Shown piece by piece: positions 15,974-24,483 of a stretch of DNA of 34,410 nt. The translations under genes and the position numbers were made by a program. Each line of letters begins with the position of its first letter. Positions within the stretch are counted from its first letter, which is position 1. The DNA comes from Deinococcus sp. Arct2-2 (GTDB lineage Bacteria > Deinococcota > Deinococci > Deinococcales > Deinococcaceae): positions 1 to 34,410 of the forward strand of contig NZ_SSNW01000063.1 of the NCBI RefSeq assembly GCF_004801315.1. Direction: 5' to 3'. The notes under the pieces are model-generated. The model had not been told where the DNA came from. It was given only the letters and a program-made list of their open reading frames with translations, and did no database searches.

Positions 15974-17065
15974 CGGGATTAAACTGAGTACCGACTATGA
16001 GACCTGCCTCGCTCTTCCCGCATCAGACGTCCGACGAGTTGGAGTTCGCCTATCGCCAGTCCGAGCGGCCAGTGGAGCGATCCCGTTGGCACATCTTGTG
16101 GCTCAGAAGCAAAGGACTGACGATTCCAGAGATCAAAGCGGTCACGAGTTTTTCGCGCAGCACGATCAGCACGTTGATTCGGGCGTACAACGAAGATGGG
16201 CCAGCGGTGGTGGTGGACAAACGCCGTTGGAACAAATCGGCTCCTGCACTCAGTGTGGAACAACAAGAGGTGTTGTTTGGTGTGCTCCAGAAGCCACCCG
16301 AAACGGGTGGCTTCTGGACGAGCCAGAACGTGCAAGCCTACGTCCACGAGCAGTTCAAAGTCGAGATGACGTCCGTGTGTGCTTGGGGGTATTTGAGAAA
16401 ACTCGGATTTACGGTGCAAACGCCCCGTCCAACTCATGTTCAGGCGGCCACGCCCGAGGGACAGGCGATCTGGATCAAAAAGTCGAAGCGGCCCTGAGAA
16501 CTGCACGTGCCGCGTACCCGGAGAAGCAGGTCCGGCTGTGGGTGCAGGATGAAGGGCGCTTTGGTCTGAAACCCGTGCTGAAGCGCCTCTGGGCGCTTCG
16601 AGGTCAGTGACCGGTCATCGCCCAGCGCCGTCGATATCAATGGCTCTATACCTACATTTTTGTCGAACCCCTCACGGGACAGAGTGATTTCCTGATCCTT
16701 CCCAGTGTCAGCGTTCCTCTGATGCAAGTCGCGCTGGACGAGTTCAGCCGGGCTGTCGATCCATACCAGCAGCAACTCATCGTCCTCTTGCTCGACCAGG
16801 CTGGTTGGCACACCAGCCAGAAACTCCAGGTGCCCGCCAATCTGTTCTTGCTCCCGTTTCCGGCGTATACGCCGGAACTGTCCCCCGCTGAACCGATGGT
16901 GACCAAGCTCAAACTGCCTATCGCCAACCAGACCCTCAACACCCTTCAAGAGGTGGAGGACTTGATCGCTGCAGAGTGTGTCCGGCTCCAGCACAACCCA
17001 CAAGAAGTCAAATCGCTCACCCTCTTCCCGTGGATCAAACATGTTCTGGACTCATTTTAATTTGG
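15974..17065 (+). mobile_element. IS630-type insertion sequence (1092 bp), decayed
   Basis: The ends are imperfect inverted repeats: CGGGATTAAACTGAG on the left and CCAAATTAAAATGAG (minus strand) on the right, 11 of 15 matching. Both ends are flanked by TA (15972-15973 and 17066-17067), the target duplicated by IS630/mariner elements. The size and the single transposase fit IS630. It sits between bioY and recA without touching either gene. Confidence 0.85.
15997..17060 (+). pseudogene. IS630-family transposase, frameshifted and with an internal stop
   Basis: The first part (15997-16497, 166 residues) holds a helix-turn-helix of the IS630 type (HILWLRSKGLTIPEI, then FSRSTISTLIRAY). The frame then moves by -1 near 16471-16482 at TCAAAAAGTC, where a run of five A could allow programmed slippage as in many IS630 elements. 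The new frame meets TGA at 16608-16610 in LRGQ*PVIAQ, where relatives have Arg, consistent with a CGA-to-TGA change. After it the frame stays open to 17060. The DDE residues survive: Asp in WVQDEGRFG, Asp in LLLDQAGWHTS and Glu in ELSPAEPMV. The nonsense codon makes this copy very probably inactive. Confidence 0.85.
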
Positions 17066-17125
17066 TATTAGGCGGCGGCCCCCGCCCCGCGCATCCGTCA
17101 AAAGGCGGAGACGCTCCAGCAAAAA

Positions 17126-17157
17126 CGCCCCCACTCGGAAAGAGCAGAGGCGGGGGC
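17126..17157 (-). terminator. Terminator of recA
   Basis: Read on the minus strand, a GCCCCC arm soon after the recA stop pairs with GGGGGC followed by GTTTTT. A small inner CTC/GAG stem is also possible. Confidence 0.7.
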
Positions 17158-17169
17158 CAACGCTTACTT

Positions 17170-18252
17170 TTACTCGGCTACAGCGGCAACAGTGGCGACG
17201 CTGGCTACTTCTGCGCCACCGTTTTTGATGGCGGCCATCACGCGGGCGCGGATTTCTTCTTCCATTTCGGGGCGCTCGGAGATGTAGGCGATGGCTTTTT
17301 CCTTGCCCTGCCCGATGCGTTCCTCACCGTAGGAATAGAAGCTGCCTGCTTTCTTGATGATGTCCATGTCGGCGGCGAGACCCACCAGATCGGCCACTTG
17401 GTCAAAGCCCTTGCCGTATACGAGGGCCAGTTCCACTTCCTTGAAGGGCGCGGCGACCTTGTTCTTCACAGTCTTGATCTTCACCGTGTTGGCAACCGCG
17501 TCGTTGCCGACCTTGATGGGCTGGCCGATTTTGCGGACATCGAGGCGCACCGAGGAATAGAACTTCAGGGCGCGGCCCCCGGTGGTGGTTTCGGGGTTGC
17601 CGTACATCACGCCAATCTTTTCGCGGACTTGGTTGATGAAAATGGCGGCGGTGCCGGTCTTGCTGAGGATGGCCGTCAGTTTACGGAGCGCCTGCGACAT
17701 CAGGCGGGCCTGCAAACCGGGCAGGCTGTCGCCCATATCACCCTCGATTTCGGCGCGGGGCGTCAGGGCGGCCACGGAGTCCACCACAACAACGTCAATT
17801 GCGCCGCTGCGAACCAAGAGTTCCATGATTTCCAGCGCCTGCTCGCCGTTATCGGGCTGAGACACCAAGAGTTCGTCGGTATTCACGCCCAGCGCACGGG
17901 CATACACGGGATCAAGTGCGTGCTCGGCGTCAATAAAGGCGCAGGTGCCGCCCGCCTTCTGGGCCTGAGCCAAGATGCTGAGGGCCAGCGTAGTCTTGCC
18001 GCCCGACTCGGGGCCGTAGATTTCGGTGACGCGGCCACGCGGAATACCGCCCACGCCGAGGGCCAAGTCAAGGCTCAGGCTGCCCGTGCTGATGGTCTGA
18101 ATATCCAGCTTGGTTTCCGCGCCCAGCTTCATGATGCTGCCTTTACCAAACGTCTTTTCAATTTGGGTCATGGCGTTCTCGATGGCTTTGGCACGCTCTT
18201 TGGCATCGTTGGGGAGGTGCAAAACGGTGTCTTTGTTGCTGTCCTTGCTCAT
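17170..18252 (-). CDS. recA: Recombinase RecA
   Basis: RecA forms filaments on single-stranded DNA and drives strand exchange and repair, which is central to radiation resistance in Deinococcus. This 360-residue protein is complete, with Walker A GPESGGKT (80-87), the catalytic Glu in DAEHALDP, Walker [11 protein letters not shown] and the DNA-binding loop regions. The C-terminal tail is short and Ala/Val-rich ([11 protein letters not shown]), less acidic than in E. coli. The ATG at 18252 has AAGGAG 7 nt upstream. It is the last gene of the cinA-ligT-recA operon, 62 nt after ligT, and ends in its own terminator. No separate strong promoter is obvious in the 62-nt gap. Confidence 0.98.
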   Translation of the reverse strand: MSKDSNKDTVLHLPNDAKERAKAIENAMTQIEKTFGKGSIMKLGAETKLDIQTISTGSLSLDLALGVGGIPRGRVTEIYGPESGGKTTLALSILAQAQKAGGTCAFIDAEHALDPVYARALGVNTDELLVSQPDNGEQALEIMELLVRSGAIDVVVVDSVAALTPRAEIEGDMGDSLPGLQARLMSQALRKLTAILSKTGTAAIFINQVREKIGVMYGNPETTTGGRALKFYSSVRLDVRKIGQPIKVGNDAVANTVKIKTVKNKVAAPFKEVELALVYGKGFDQVADLVGLAADMDIIKKAGSFYSYGEERIGQGKEKAIAYISERPEMEEEIRARVMAAIKNGGAEVASVATVAAVAE

Positions 18253-18314
18253 GGTGTACTCCTTGGGGGGGTATTGCGGCCTGTGTGGGCGCGGGCGGTA
18301 TCCAACGGATGGGA

Positions 18315-19067
18315 TCAGAATTCAGCGGATTGGTCAGGTGCGTCCGGCAGGGGCGAGTCGGTTTCTCCTGACCCGGCACGGAAGCGGAAGGTACTTTCAG
18401 TTTGGTACAGCGGCCCGGTCTTACGGAGGATGGAGCGCGCCAACACTGCGCTGCTCGCCTGCCAGCCGAGATCGAAGGTTTTGGGCGGCACACGCGGGGC
18501 CGGGCCTTTTTTGCGGGCCAGCGTGATGTGTGCCTTAAAGGGCTGCTCGTCGGTGGCGAGGCCCAGTGCGGCGATGCCTTCGCGCAGTTGTGCGGCCAGT
18601 TCCGCCAGTCCCTCGGCTTCCACCTTCACGAACCACACGCGGGGACTGCCTTCGTTGGGAAAGTAGCCGGTGCCGCGCAACCGCACATCCAGCGTGCGTA
18701 CGTTCAGCGTCAGGTCTGCGCCCAGTTTGCGGAGGTCACCCAAGCGTTCCGGCGGCACAGACGGCAAATACGCCAGCGTAACGTGCATCTGATCGGCCCG
18801 CACCGCCCGCCAGTTGCCCTTGAGGAGGGACTGGGTTTCGGCCAGCGGCGTGGAAATGTCGCGGGGTAGCGTGAGTGCATAAAACAGGCGCAGGCTAGGT
18901 TCCGGCGCAGGGGTTTCTATGCGTGCAGGACGCTCTGGCCGGGGCTGAGATTTGGAATTTTGGAATTTGGGATTTGGAGATTTGGATTGCTGAGGTTGAG
19001 ATTTCGCGGCGGGCGCAGAAGTTTGCGGCCCCTGCTTGGGCTCAGGTTTAGGAGCGGGCCGGGTCAT
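18315..19067 (-). CDS. thpR: RNA 2',3'-cyclic phosphodiesterase (LigT/ThpR) with repeat-derived N-terminal extension
   Basis: LigT/ThpR opens 2',3'-cyclic phosphates on RNA and belongs to the 2H phosphoesterases. Both catalytic motifs are present: HVT (95-97, in MHVTLAYL) and HIT (180-182, in AHITLAR). The first 58 or so residues are an unusual low-complexity extension rich in Pro, Ser, Gln and Lys ([20 protein letters not shown]), encoded by an imperfect CCAAATC tandem repeat. The ATG at 19067 overlaps the cinA stop as ATGA, so translation is coupled. Some relatives would start near residue 55, but the overlap supports the long form. The gene lies between cinA and recA, the classic Deinococcus arrangement. 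Confidence 0.9.
   Translation of the reverse strand: MTRPAPKPEPKQGPQTSAPAAKSQPQQSKSPNPKFQNSKSQPRPERPARIETPAPEPSLRLFYALTLPRDISTPLAETQSLLKGNWRAVRADQMHVTLAYLPSVPPERLGDLRKLGADLTLNVRTLDVRLRGTGYFPNEGSPRVWFVKVEAEGLAELAAQLREGIAALGLATDEQPFKAHITLARKKGPAPRVPPKTFDLGWQASSAVLARSILRKTGPLYQTESTFRFRAGSGETDSPLPDAPDQSAEF
18951..19005. repeat. Imperfect AT-rich tandem repeat inside ligT
   Basis: Units of the type GGATTTGGA / GGAATTTT recur several times in about 55 nt and encode the Ser/Gln/Lys/Asn tract of the LigT extension. Its composition differs sharply from the GC-rich flanks. Confidence 0.65.
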
Positions 19068-20275
19068 GCCTGCACCTGGCGGGTTTGCAGACTGCGGAGG
19101 GCCAAGGCCAGCGCCGCCATTGCCGCCCGCTCACGGACTTGGGGGGCGTCTCCGGGCCAGTTCAGGTGGGCTGTTTTTTGCAATTCACCCGTATCCAGCG
19201 CAATAAAAGTCTGTCCGGCGTGTTCGCCCGCTGTCGCCGTGACCACCGCCAAGCCCACCGCCGCGCCCAGATATTCACGCGCTCCGGCGGCCAGTTCGCG
19301 GGCGGCCTGCTCGCTGACTACACCGTGTGCATTGAGCGTGATGGGGGTCAGGCCGAGCGTAATCAGGCGGGCGTGGTCTACCGTGACGGCAGCGTCCAGA
19401 AAACCCGGTGCATCGGCCAACGCCGCACAAACTGTGCCGCCGCTGCCCGCCTCGATGACGCCGAGGGTGCGGCTTCCTAGGGCCTGAGTGAGTACCGAGG
19501 CCAACGTGTCGGAGTCTTCGCCCCAAATCCAGCGGGCCAGCATGCCGCGCACCCCCTCCAGCACAGGCAAAGCCAACGCTTCGGCTTCCTGCGCGGTGGG
19601 TGCACTGGCCGCCACACGCACATCCACACCGGTTTTGCGGGCGTAAGTGGCGACGCTGGGATTGGCCTGCCGGGTCAGTGCGCCCAACAGTTCGGCCACG
19701 TTGCTTTCCCCGATGCCCTGCGTGTGCAAAGTGACGGCATGGAAGGCGCGGGCAGGAAGAGGCAGGCGCGGCAAGACTTGTTCGCGCCACATGCGGTGCA
19801 TCTCGAAGGGTGGGCCGGGGAGGGCAACCACAAGCTTGCCTGTATCTGCTACGCGCACGAACCAGCCCGGAGCCGTGCCCACCGGATTTGCCAAGGCTTC
19901 GGCGCTAGGAATCAGCCACGCCTGCTTGCGGTTCACTTCGGGCATGGCGCGGCCCCGGCTTTCGTACAGCCCGCGCAGGTGCGCCATCTGCTGCGGGTCT
20001 TCGGTGGGCGTTTCGCCCAGTGCAGCGGCAATGGCTTCACGGGTGAGGTCGTCGTCGGTGGGGCCGAGGCCGCCGCCCAAAATCACCAGATCGGCCCGCG
20101 ACAACGCCAACGTAATCGCGTCTGTCACGCGGCCAAGGTTGTCTCCCAACACAGTTTTGCGGTGCAAAGTGACCCCCCTTTCCGCCAGTTCGCGGGCCAA
20201 GAACGCGGCATTGCTGTCGACGATTTCGCCCAGCAACAGCTCTGTTCCGACACTGATAATTTCTGCTAGCAGCAT
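19064..20275 (-). CDS. cinA: CinA-like protein with a degenerate C-terminal amidohydrolase domain
   Basis: CinA joins a MoaB/Mog-like domain (COG1058, pyrophosphatase activity) to a PncC domain that deamidates nicotinamide mononucleotide. The 403-residue protein has an intact N-terminal domain, with SVGTELLLGEIVDSN (8-22), GGGLGPTDDDLTREA (67-81) and PGPPFEMHRMW (153-163). In the C-terminal domain (about 255-400) the usual AESCTGG is IEAGSGG (274-280) and the usual VTYSNEAK is VTVDHARL (297-304), so the catalytic Ser, Tyr and Lys all appear replaced. Deamidase activity is probably lost. The ATG at 20275 follows GAGGTGG; a longer frame to 20557 has no support. It is the first gene of the recA operon and overlaps ligT by 4 nt. 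Confidence 0.9.
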   Translation of the reverse strand: MLLAEIISVGTELLLGEIVDSNAAFLARELAERGVTLHRKTVLGDNLGRVTDAITLALSRADLVILGGGLGPTDDDLTREAIAAALGETPTEDPQQMAHLRGLYESRGRAMPEVNRKQAWLIPSAEALANPVGTAPGWFVRVADTGKLVVALPGPPFEMHRMWREQVLPRLPLPARAFHAVTLHTQGIGESNVAELLGALTRQANPSVATYARKTGVDVRVAASAPTAQEAEALALPVLEGVRGMLARWIWGEDSDTLASVLTQALGSRTLGVIEAGSGGTVCAALADAPGFLDAAVTVDHARLITLGLTPITLNAHGVVSEQAARELAAGAREYLGAAVGLAVVTATAGEHAGQTFIALDTGELQKTAHLNWPGDAPQVRERAAMAALALALRSLQTRQVQA

Positions 20276-20281
20276 AACCAC

Positions 20282-20297
20282 CTCACGCAAGTATAGG
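20282..20297 (-). promoter_or_regulatory. Possible -10 region of the cinA-ligT-recA operon
   Basis: On the minus strand TATACT lies about 18 nt before the cinA ATG, with TTGACC directly adjacent upstream. A well-spaced -35 is not obvious (TGGCAT at 17 nt). No full radiation-response palindrome is visible here. Confidence 0.35.
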
Positions 20298-20507
20298 TCA
20301 AAACGAAACGAGATGCCAGTGCTGATGCCGGAGCGGACGCCCGATATGAAGGGGCGTCGGCAGGCGGAAGGAGTGGGAAACAATGACTCACCGGACGAGT
20401 GTAGGCCGGGGCAGGTTGCTGATGGCTGTGCTGCGGGGTGTGCTGGGTTTTGGAAAGCTGAGGAGTGCAAAAATTCAGCGACTGGAGCCGCTGACCTCGC
20501 CCTGCTT

Positions 20508-20535
20508 AGACCCTCAGACCCTAGACCCTTAGACC
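20508..20535. repeat. Short tandem repeat CT(T/C)AGACC
   Basis: Four near-identical units (CTTAGACC, CTCAGACC, CTAGACC, CTTAGACC) lie in a row in the cinA/20599 intergenic region. The rest of 20276-20598 holds the cinA promoter region and a doubtful 49-codon ORF at 20383-20532. Confidence 0.7.
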
Positions 20536-20585
20536 GCCTTACAAGTCGGCTGGTCAATAACGCCCCGCACGCCGAATGGATGCTC

Positions 20586-20591
20586 TAGGCT
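20586..20591 (+). promoter_or_regulatory. TAGGCT -10 box directly before the gene at 20599
   Basis: TAGGCT ends 7 nt before the ATG. It is the same hexamer as before the lipoprotein gene and fits a leaderless start. Confidence 0.5.
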
Positions 20592-20598
20592 GTACGCC

Positions 20599-21690
20599 AT
20601 GACCCTCTGGACGCCGCCGCCCGCGCCCCTGCCCCGGCCTGCTTTCGGCCCTGATCCGGCCCTGCTGCACCGCCTGACCCCCGATCTGACGCCCACGCAG
20701 GCGCAGCACGTGGCGATTCTGACGCCGCAGGGGATTACGGCCAACAGCGCGGCGTTGGCCGGAGCCTTGCGCTTTCACCGCTTCCCGCTGCATGCAGTTA
20801 CAGGACTACCCATGCAGGCGACAGACGACGGCGGGCTGTCTGGACTGCTGGGCGGCCTCGTGCGTGCCCTGACTCCCGGCAAAGACGATGCAGAGGGCAA
20901 AAAAGGCGTGGCCGTGCATTGCCGCGACGAGAAGAGCGGGCCGTACCGCCGCGTGTACTCCAAGCCCGGTTATGCCTATCAGCACAGCACGGTGTACCTG
21001 CCAAGCGACGTAAAAGGCGAGATGAAAGAGGAAAAAGAGGCCGGACACGGCGACACGGCCTTTATTTATGCGGGCGGTTGGGGCGGCAAGGGCGGCGCAG
21101 TAGACGCCGGATTTCAGCACGGGCGCTATCTGGGCGGGCCGCAAGACGACTGGGCACCGTTCTTTTTGGTGCAGCAGATGGGCGGCCCCAGCGCCATCAC
21201 GGTGTCGGACGAAAAGCAGGCCGGGGGCGCTCCTTGGCGGCTGTTGGCGGGCCAAGAAGCCCAACTGACCTTTTGGGTCACGCAGGACGCCGACCTGACC
21301 GTGCTGAGCATGAGCATTCAGGGCGAAACCAGTGTAGACCGCGCCCCGGCTACCCTCACGCTGCGTGCACCCATCGACGCCCGCTTTGGCTGGAGTGCCG
21401 AGGGCGGCGCAAACATCCTCAAGCGCATGACCACCATCGGGCAGAAGTACGGCCAGCAGAACCTGAGCACCGGAAGTTTTATGAAAGCGGTGCGCTGGCA
21501 GAGCAGCCAAGTAGGGATGACGGAGGCCGACGCCGGAGCATGGACGGCAGAACACACGGGCGGTTATTGCACCTTTCCCAGTAACGACGCCGGGGCCGAA
21601 GAAAGCCTCCGCAGCGACGGGCAGGGGCCGAAGTGGTCTATTCAGTTTCAGGATGCGGGCAATGAAACGGCCAGTATTTTCCTAAAGTAG
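20599..21690 (+). CDS. Uncharacterised protein, probable beta-rich domain
   Basis: I do not recognise this 363-residue protein. It lacks a signal peptide and membrane segments. The N-terminus is Pro-rich (about 1-35). Residues about 95-250 read as a beta-sandwich with aromatic/glycine motifs: YQHSTVYLPSD, DTAFIYAGGWGGKGG, VDAGFQHGRY and WAPFFLVQQMGG. The C-terminal part has few Cys and ends AGNETASIFLK. The VDAGFQHG/DxWAPFF pattern faintly recalls secreted Bacillus YrpD-like proteins, but I would not rely on it. It is transcribed divergently from cinA and is probably leaderless. The exported protein gene at 21749 follows after 58 nt. Confidence 0.75.
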   Translation: MTLWTPPPAPLPRPAFGPDPALLHRLTPDLTPTQAQHVAILTPQGITANSAALAGALRFHRFPLHAVTGLPMQATDDGGLSGLLGGLVRALTPGKDDAEGKKGVAVHCRDEKSGPYRRVYSKPGYAYQHSTVYLPSDVKGEMKEEKEAGHGDTAFIYAGGWGGKGGAVDAGFQHGRYLGGPQDDWAPFFLVQQMGGPSAITVSDEKQAGGAPWRLLAGQEAQLTFWVTQDADLTVLSMSIQGETSVDRAPATLTLRAPIDARFGWSAEGGANILKRMTTIGQKYGQQNLSTGSFMKAVRWQSSQVGMTEADAGAWTAEHTGGYCTFPSNDAGAEESLRSDGQGPKWSIQFQDAGNETASIFLK

Positions 21691-21748
21691 GGCTGACTCG
21701 GAAACGGTGCCACACGATTTTTCCTCCTGCTCTTCTGAGGTGTCCCCT

Positions 21749-22456
21749 ATGACTGCACGCCGCTGTTTTGCTGTTCTTGCCCTTGCACTCTGGGGGGCCG
21801 CGCACGCCACGCCGCTCCCCCTGACCAACGCTCCCGTTGTCGTGCGCTTTGAAAACTTGGCTTGGGTCAACGCCCTGACCGCGCTGCCTACCCTGCAAAA
21901 CGGGCGCGTGCTGGTGCCGCCCGCCGAAGCCTGCGACCTGTTGGCGCTGACCTGCACCACGCGGGGCATGACCCTCACTGCTGCGGGCCAACCCATCATC
22001 TTGACTCGTGTGGGCGGCGCATTGATGACGCCTCTGGCCCCCTTAGTGCAACTGGCGGGCCAGCGCATCGGCTGGAATCCAGGGGCGCGGGTAGCCACCA
22101 TTTACGGCGGCGCAGGCACTGGGAATCCGGGCGGCGCAGGCTGGCGCAGCGCCTTGAACGAGATCACGGCCCGCACTACACCCGGCGCGAAAATCTATGC
22201 TGGCCCCATCAGCGTCAGCACTGGCCCGCGCCAAAGCGGAGTGCCCACCGTGCCGCTGACCCTGAGTACCCAACAACCGCTGAACGAACTCACGCTGATC
22301 AGCAAGGCGGGCAACTCGCTGACCATCACCGGAAGCTTGGTCACGGGCACGGTAGACGTTCCCAACCCATTCATAGGCTGCCCACCCGGTCAAAGCTGCA
22401 CCCTGCCCACCCGCCGAGACGCGCTGTGGACGCTGGCTTACGTGACGGTGCGGTAG
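21749..22456 (+). CDS. Exported protein with copper-amine-oxidase N-terminal-like (stalk) domain
   Basis: This 235-residue protein has a clear signal peptide (about 1-20, CFAVLALALWGAAHA). The next about 80 residues (NGRVLVPPAEACDLL, then GGALMTPLAPLVQLAGQRIGWNP and VATIYGG) follow the pattern of the copper amine oxidase N1 'stalk' repeat, a non-catalytic module of exported proteins. Four Cys suggest two disulfides (AC.LLALTC and GCPPGQSC). The rest is beta-rich. The ATG at 21749 follows GAGGTG at 7 nt; the longer frame from 21707 would precede the signal peptide. The function is unknown; binding or cell-surface structure is a guess. Confidence 0.75.
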   Translation: MTARRCFAVLALALWGAAHATPLPLTNAPVVVRFENLAWVNALTALPTLQNGRVLVPPAEACDLLALTCTTRGMTLTAAGQPIILTRVGGALMTPLAPLVQLAGQRIGWNPGARVATIYGGAGTGNPGGAGWRSALNEITARTTPGAKIYAGPISVSTGPRQSGVPTVPLTLSTQQPLNELTLISKAGNSLTITGSLVTGTVDVPNPFIGCPPGQSCTLPTRRDALWTLAYVTVR

Positions 22457-22504
22457 GGCGTTGGCCTTGAGCAGCGTGTTCTAGTCGGGGCGTCATCCGA
22501 AACT

Positions 22505-22615
22505 AAAATAATTCCTTGACCTAGGGCGGGTTCGCCGCTTGTGGCCCCCTCACCCCGCTGTTTCACAGCGCCCCTCTCTGCTTCGCAGCTCTGCGAGTCC
22601 CGCAGGTAGAGAGGG
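22505..22615. repeat. Hairpin-rich intergenic repeat-like block
   Basis: The block contains CGCTGT-TTC-ACAGCG, CTGC-TTC-GCAG and an outer CCCTCTC/GAGAGGG pairing. Its CCCGCAGG and GCGAG motifs resemble the insert motifs of the repeat at 1507-1682. It is part of the 364-nt gap between genes. Confidence 0.45.
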
Positions 22616-22638
22616 CAAAACACATGTACGCAACTCTT

Positions 22639-22651
22639 TTTAATCCCGTAT
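22639..22651 (-). repeat. Solitary insertion-sequence end
   Basis: On the minus strand ATACGGGATTAAA is identical over 13 nt to the left end (with flank) of the IS630-type element at 15974. No matching second end or transposase is nearby, so it looks like a relic or a small non-autonomous element. Confidence 0.5.
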
Positions 22652-22656
22652 CATAG

Positions 22657-22681
22657 GGATCGTGGATCGTAAAACGTGGAA
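22657..22681 (+). repeat. GGATCGTGGATCGT repeat, single arm
   Basis: Two direct GGATCGT units followed by ACGTGG match the arms of the inverted repeats at 14005 and 25747. Confidence 0.6.
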
Positions 22682-22682
22682 A

Positions 22683-22733
22683 AAGATGGAAGGGACGCCC
22701 ATCAAGCTGCGTCTCTTCCATCTTTGTTTTTTC
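22683..22733. terminator. Strong bidirectional terminator
   Basis: AAAGATGGAAG (22683-22693) pairs with CTTCCATCTTT (22716-22726), extended inward by GACGC/GCGTC. Six T follow on the plus strand and five on the minus strand, so it can serve both convergent genes. Confidence 0.85.
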
Positions 22734-22820
22734 TGTTGACCTTCCCACTGACCACTTCCTACTCACCACTAACAGTCTGCTGTCTTGGCCCGCAACAACG
22801 AGCCGCAGAAACCCTCTCGC

Positions 22821-24413
22821 TCAGGCCGTGATGATGTCGATCTGCGCGGGTGCACGCACGCGGCGGCGCACGCCCTGCGCGTAGTCGGTCAGGTCTCCCA
22901 GCAAGTCACTGATGCCTACGCGCAGCAGATATTGACCACCGGGCAACGGAGACAGCGCCAAGAAGGGAGCGCGGGTCAGCGTGTCCAGAATGCTGGTCAG
23001 TTCGGCGGTATTCACGCCGCTGCCGAGGCGTTCCGCGAGCCTCTGCACACTGACGATGCTGTGCGCGGGCTGCTGAGACAGCGTGAGCAGCACGAAGGTA
23101 AAAGCGCCGCGCTGGGCGAGGTGGGCGCTGACGAGTTCCGCGATGCTGGCGGCACTTTCCAAGTCCAGATTGCCCGCACGCCAGTAGCCCCGCAGGTCTA
23201 TGGCGCTGATGGGCGCAAGGCGGGCGTGTTCGGTCAGGGCCGCCAACGCTTCTTCGGTCAGGCGGGGAATGCCAGCGGCGGGGCGCTCCTGTTCGGTGGT
23301 GAGCAGGGCGCGGTGCAGGTCAGGCACGCCCGCTGCCTCCTTCCAAGTGGGCTGGGCCAGAGCCGCCAGCGTAGGCGCGATGAGTACCGTGTAGCTGTGC
23401 TGCGGCCCCAAGTCTGCCGTGAGGCGCAGCAGGCCGCCGCCCGGATGATCGAGGCGGTATCCAGTGAGGCGGGCGAGTTCCGTAACCATGCCTTCTGGGG
23501 TAGTGGGCATAGGCGGCAAAGTGGACGGCGCGTGCTGCTGCACCGCTGGAGCCGGAGCCGCTTTGATCTGCCTCGTATTGGATTCGGTGACACTCTGCAC
23601 ACCGTTCCCGTTGACATATCCGTTTGCACCCACTCCGTTTCCACCAACAGAGCCGTTTCCGTTCGTGTACCCGTTGTTCCCGCTGCCATTACTACCGATC
23701 AGCGCGCCGTTCAGACCGCTGCGGCTGGGCGTGATTCTGACCGTGTTGCTGGCTTGGGCGTGTGCAGCTTGAGCTTGGGCAACTTGAGCCGCCTGCGCTT
23801 GTCCGATTTGGGCCTGTCCAGCCTGCGCCGTGACCAATTGGGCCGTCAGGCGTTCGGTGGCCGGAAGCTGCACCGGGGCGGGGTCTCTCACTTCTGGCCG
23901 CACGTCTGCCCGAGACTCGGCCTGTGCTGCCGCCTTCACTTCAGTTCTAGGTTCAGAGCTTTCCGTGCGGGCCTGCTCCGCCTTGCCGGTTTCCTGCTTG
24001 ACCTTCTCCAGCTTGGCCGCGTCTGCTTCGGCGTCGATTCGCTCCATCCGCACTTCCCGGACATGCGGCGTAGAGGACACGACCACCCGGCGCGATTCGG
24101 GGGTTTTGGGCAGCGTGCGCGGCGGCGGTTGTACGGCGTGCGGCTTCACGATGGATTCCACCTGATAACGCGACGGCGCGAGCGCGGTGAGCATCAGCAC
24201 GTCGTTGACGCCCAAATGCTGCGCGTGGTACAGGCCGCCCAGCCCCCACACGCGCCCCCGCTCCCGGTCTACTTGCACGGCGTGTTCTTGGCCCCGGTCA
24301 TCAACGAACTGGGCCGGGCCGCTCTGAGGAAAATGGCCTTCGATGTATTTGGCAAGGCGCAGGCTGCCTTCTTGCAAACAGGGCCGGGTAATGATGTAAC
24401 GCATTGATTTCAT
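22821..24413 (-). CDS. Large multidomain protein with disordered linkers, unknown function
   Basis: I do not recognise this 530-residue protein. Residues 1-90 look like a compact beta domain (MRYIITRP, then [14 protein letters not shown] and [12 protein letters not shown]). A charged linker (about 95-190) leads to a Gln/Ala repeat ([21 protein letters not shown], about 195-215) and a Gly/Asn-rich tract ([18 protein letters not shown], about 230-270). Residues about 295-530 form a folded C-terminal part that ends in what may be a winged-helix segment ([26 protein letters not shown]). The ATG at 24413 has GGAGG 9 nt upstream. The layout suggests a nucleic-acid-associated protein, but this is only an impression. 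TTGACA at 24510-24505 (minus) is its likely -35. Confidence 0.75.
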   Translation of the reverse strand: MKSMRYIITRPCLQEGSLRLAKYIEGHFPQSGPAQFVDDRGQEHAVQVDRERGRVWGLGGLYHAQHLGVNDVLMLTALAPSRYQVESIVKPHAVQPPPRTLPKTPESRRVVVSSTPHVREVRMERIDAEADAAKLEKVKQETGKAEQARTESSEPRTEVKAAAQAESRADVRPEVRDPAPVQLPATERLTAQLVTAQAGQAQIGQAQAAQVAQAQAAHAQASNTVRITPSRSGLNGALIGSNGSGNNGYTNGNGSVGGNGVGANGYVNGNGVQSVTESNTRQIKAAPAPAVQQHAPSTLPPMPTTPEGMVTELARLTGYRLDHPGGGLLRLTADLGPQHSYTVLIAPTLAALAQPTWKEAAGVPDLHRALLTTEQERPAAGIPRLTEEALAALTEHARLAPISAIDLRGYWRAGNLDLESAASIAELVSAHLAQRGAFTFVLLTLSQQPAHSIVSVQRLAERLGSGVNTAELTSILDTLTRAPFLALSPLPGGQYLLRVGISDLLGDLTDYAQGVRRRVRAPAQIDIITA

Positions 24414-24483
24414 GCGGGGGTTCCTCCGTTACAAGCGGCCCCGGTTGAGGCGGAGACGCGGTCATGCAGATTAATGTCTTCTT

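Noticed and set aside
16978..18666. Long plus-strand open frame (562 codons) over recA
   Set aside because: It is the antisense of recA with shadow-type composition and no recognisable motif.
20299..20557. N-terminal extension of cinA to 20557
   Set aside because: The CinA family starts at MLLAEIISVGTELL (20275) with a ribosome site; the extension reads through the promoter region and the tandem repeat.
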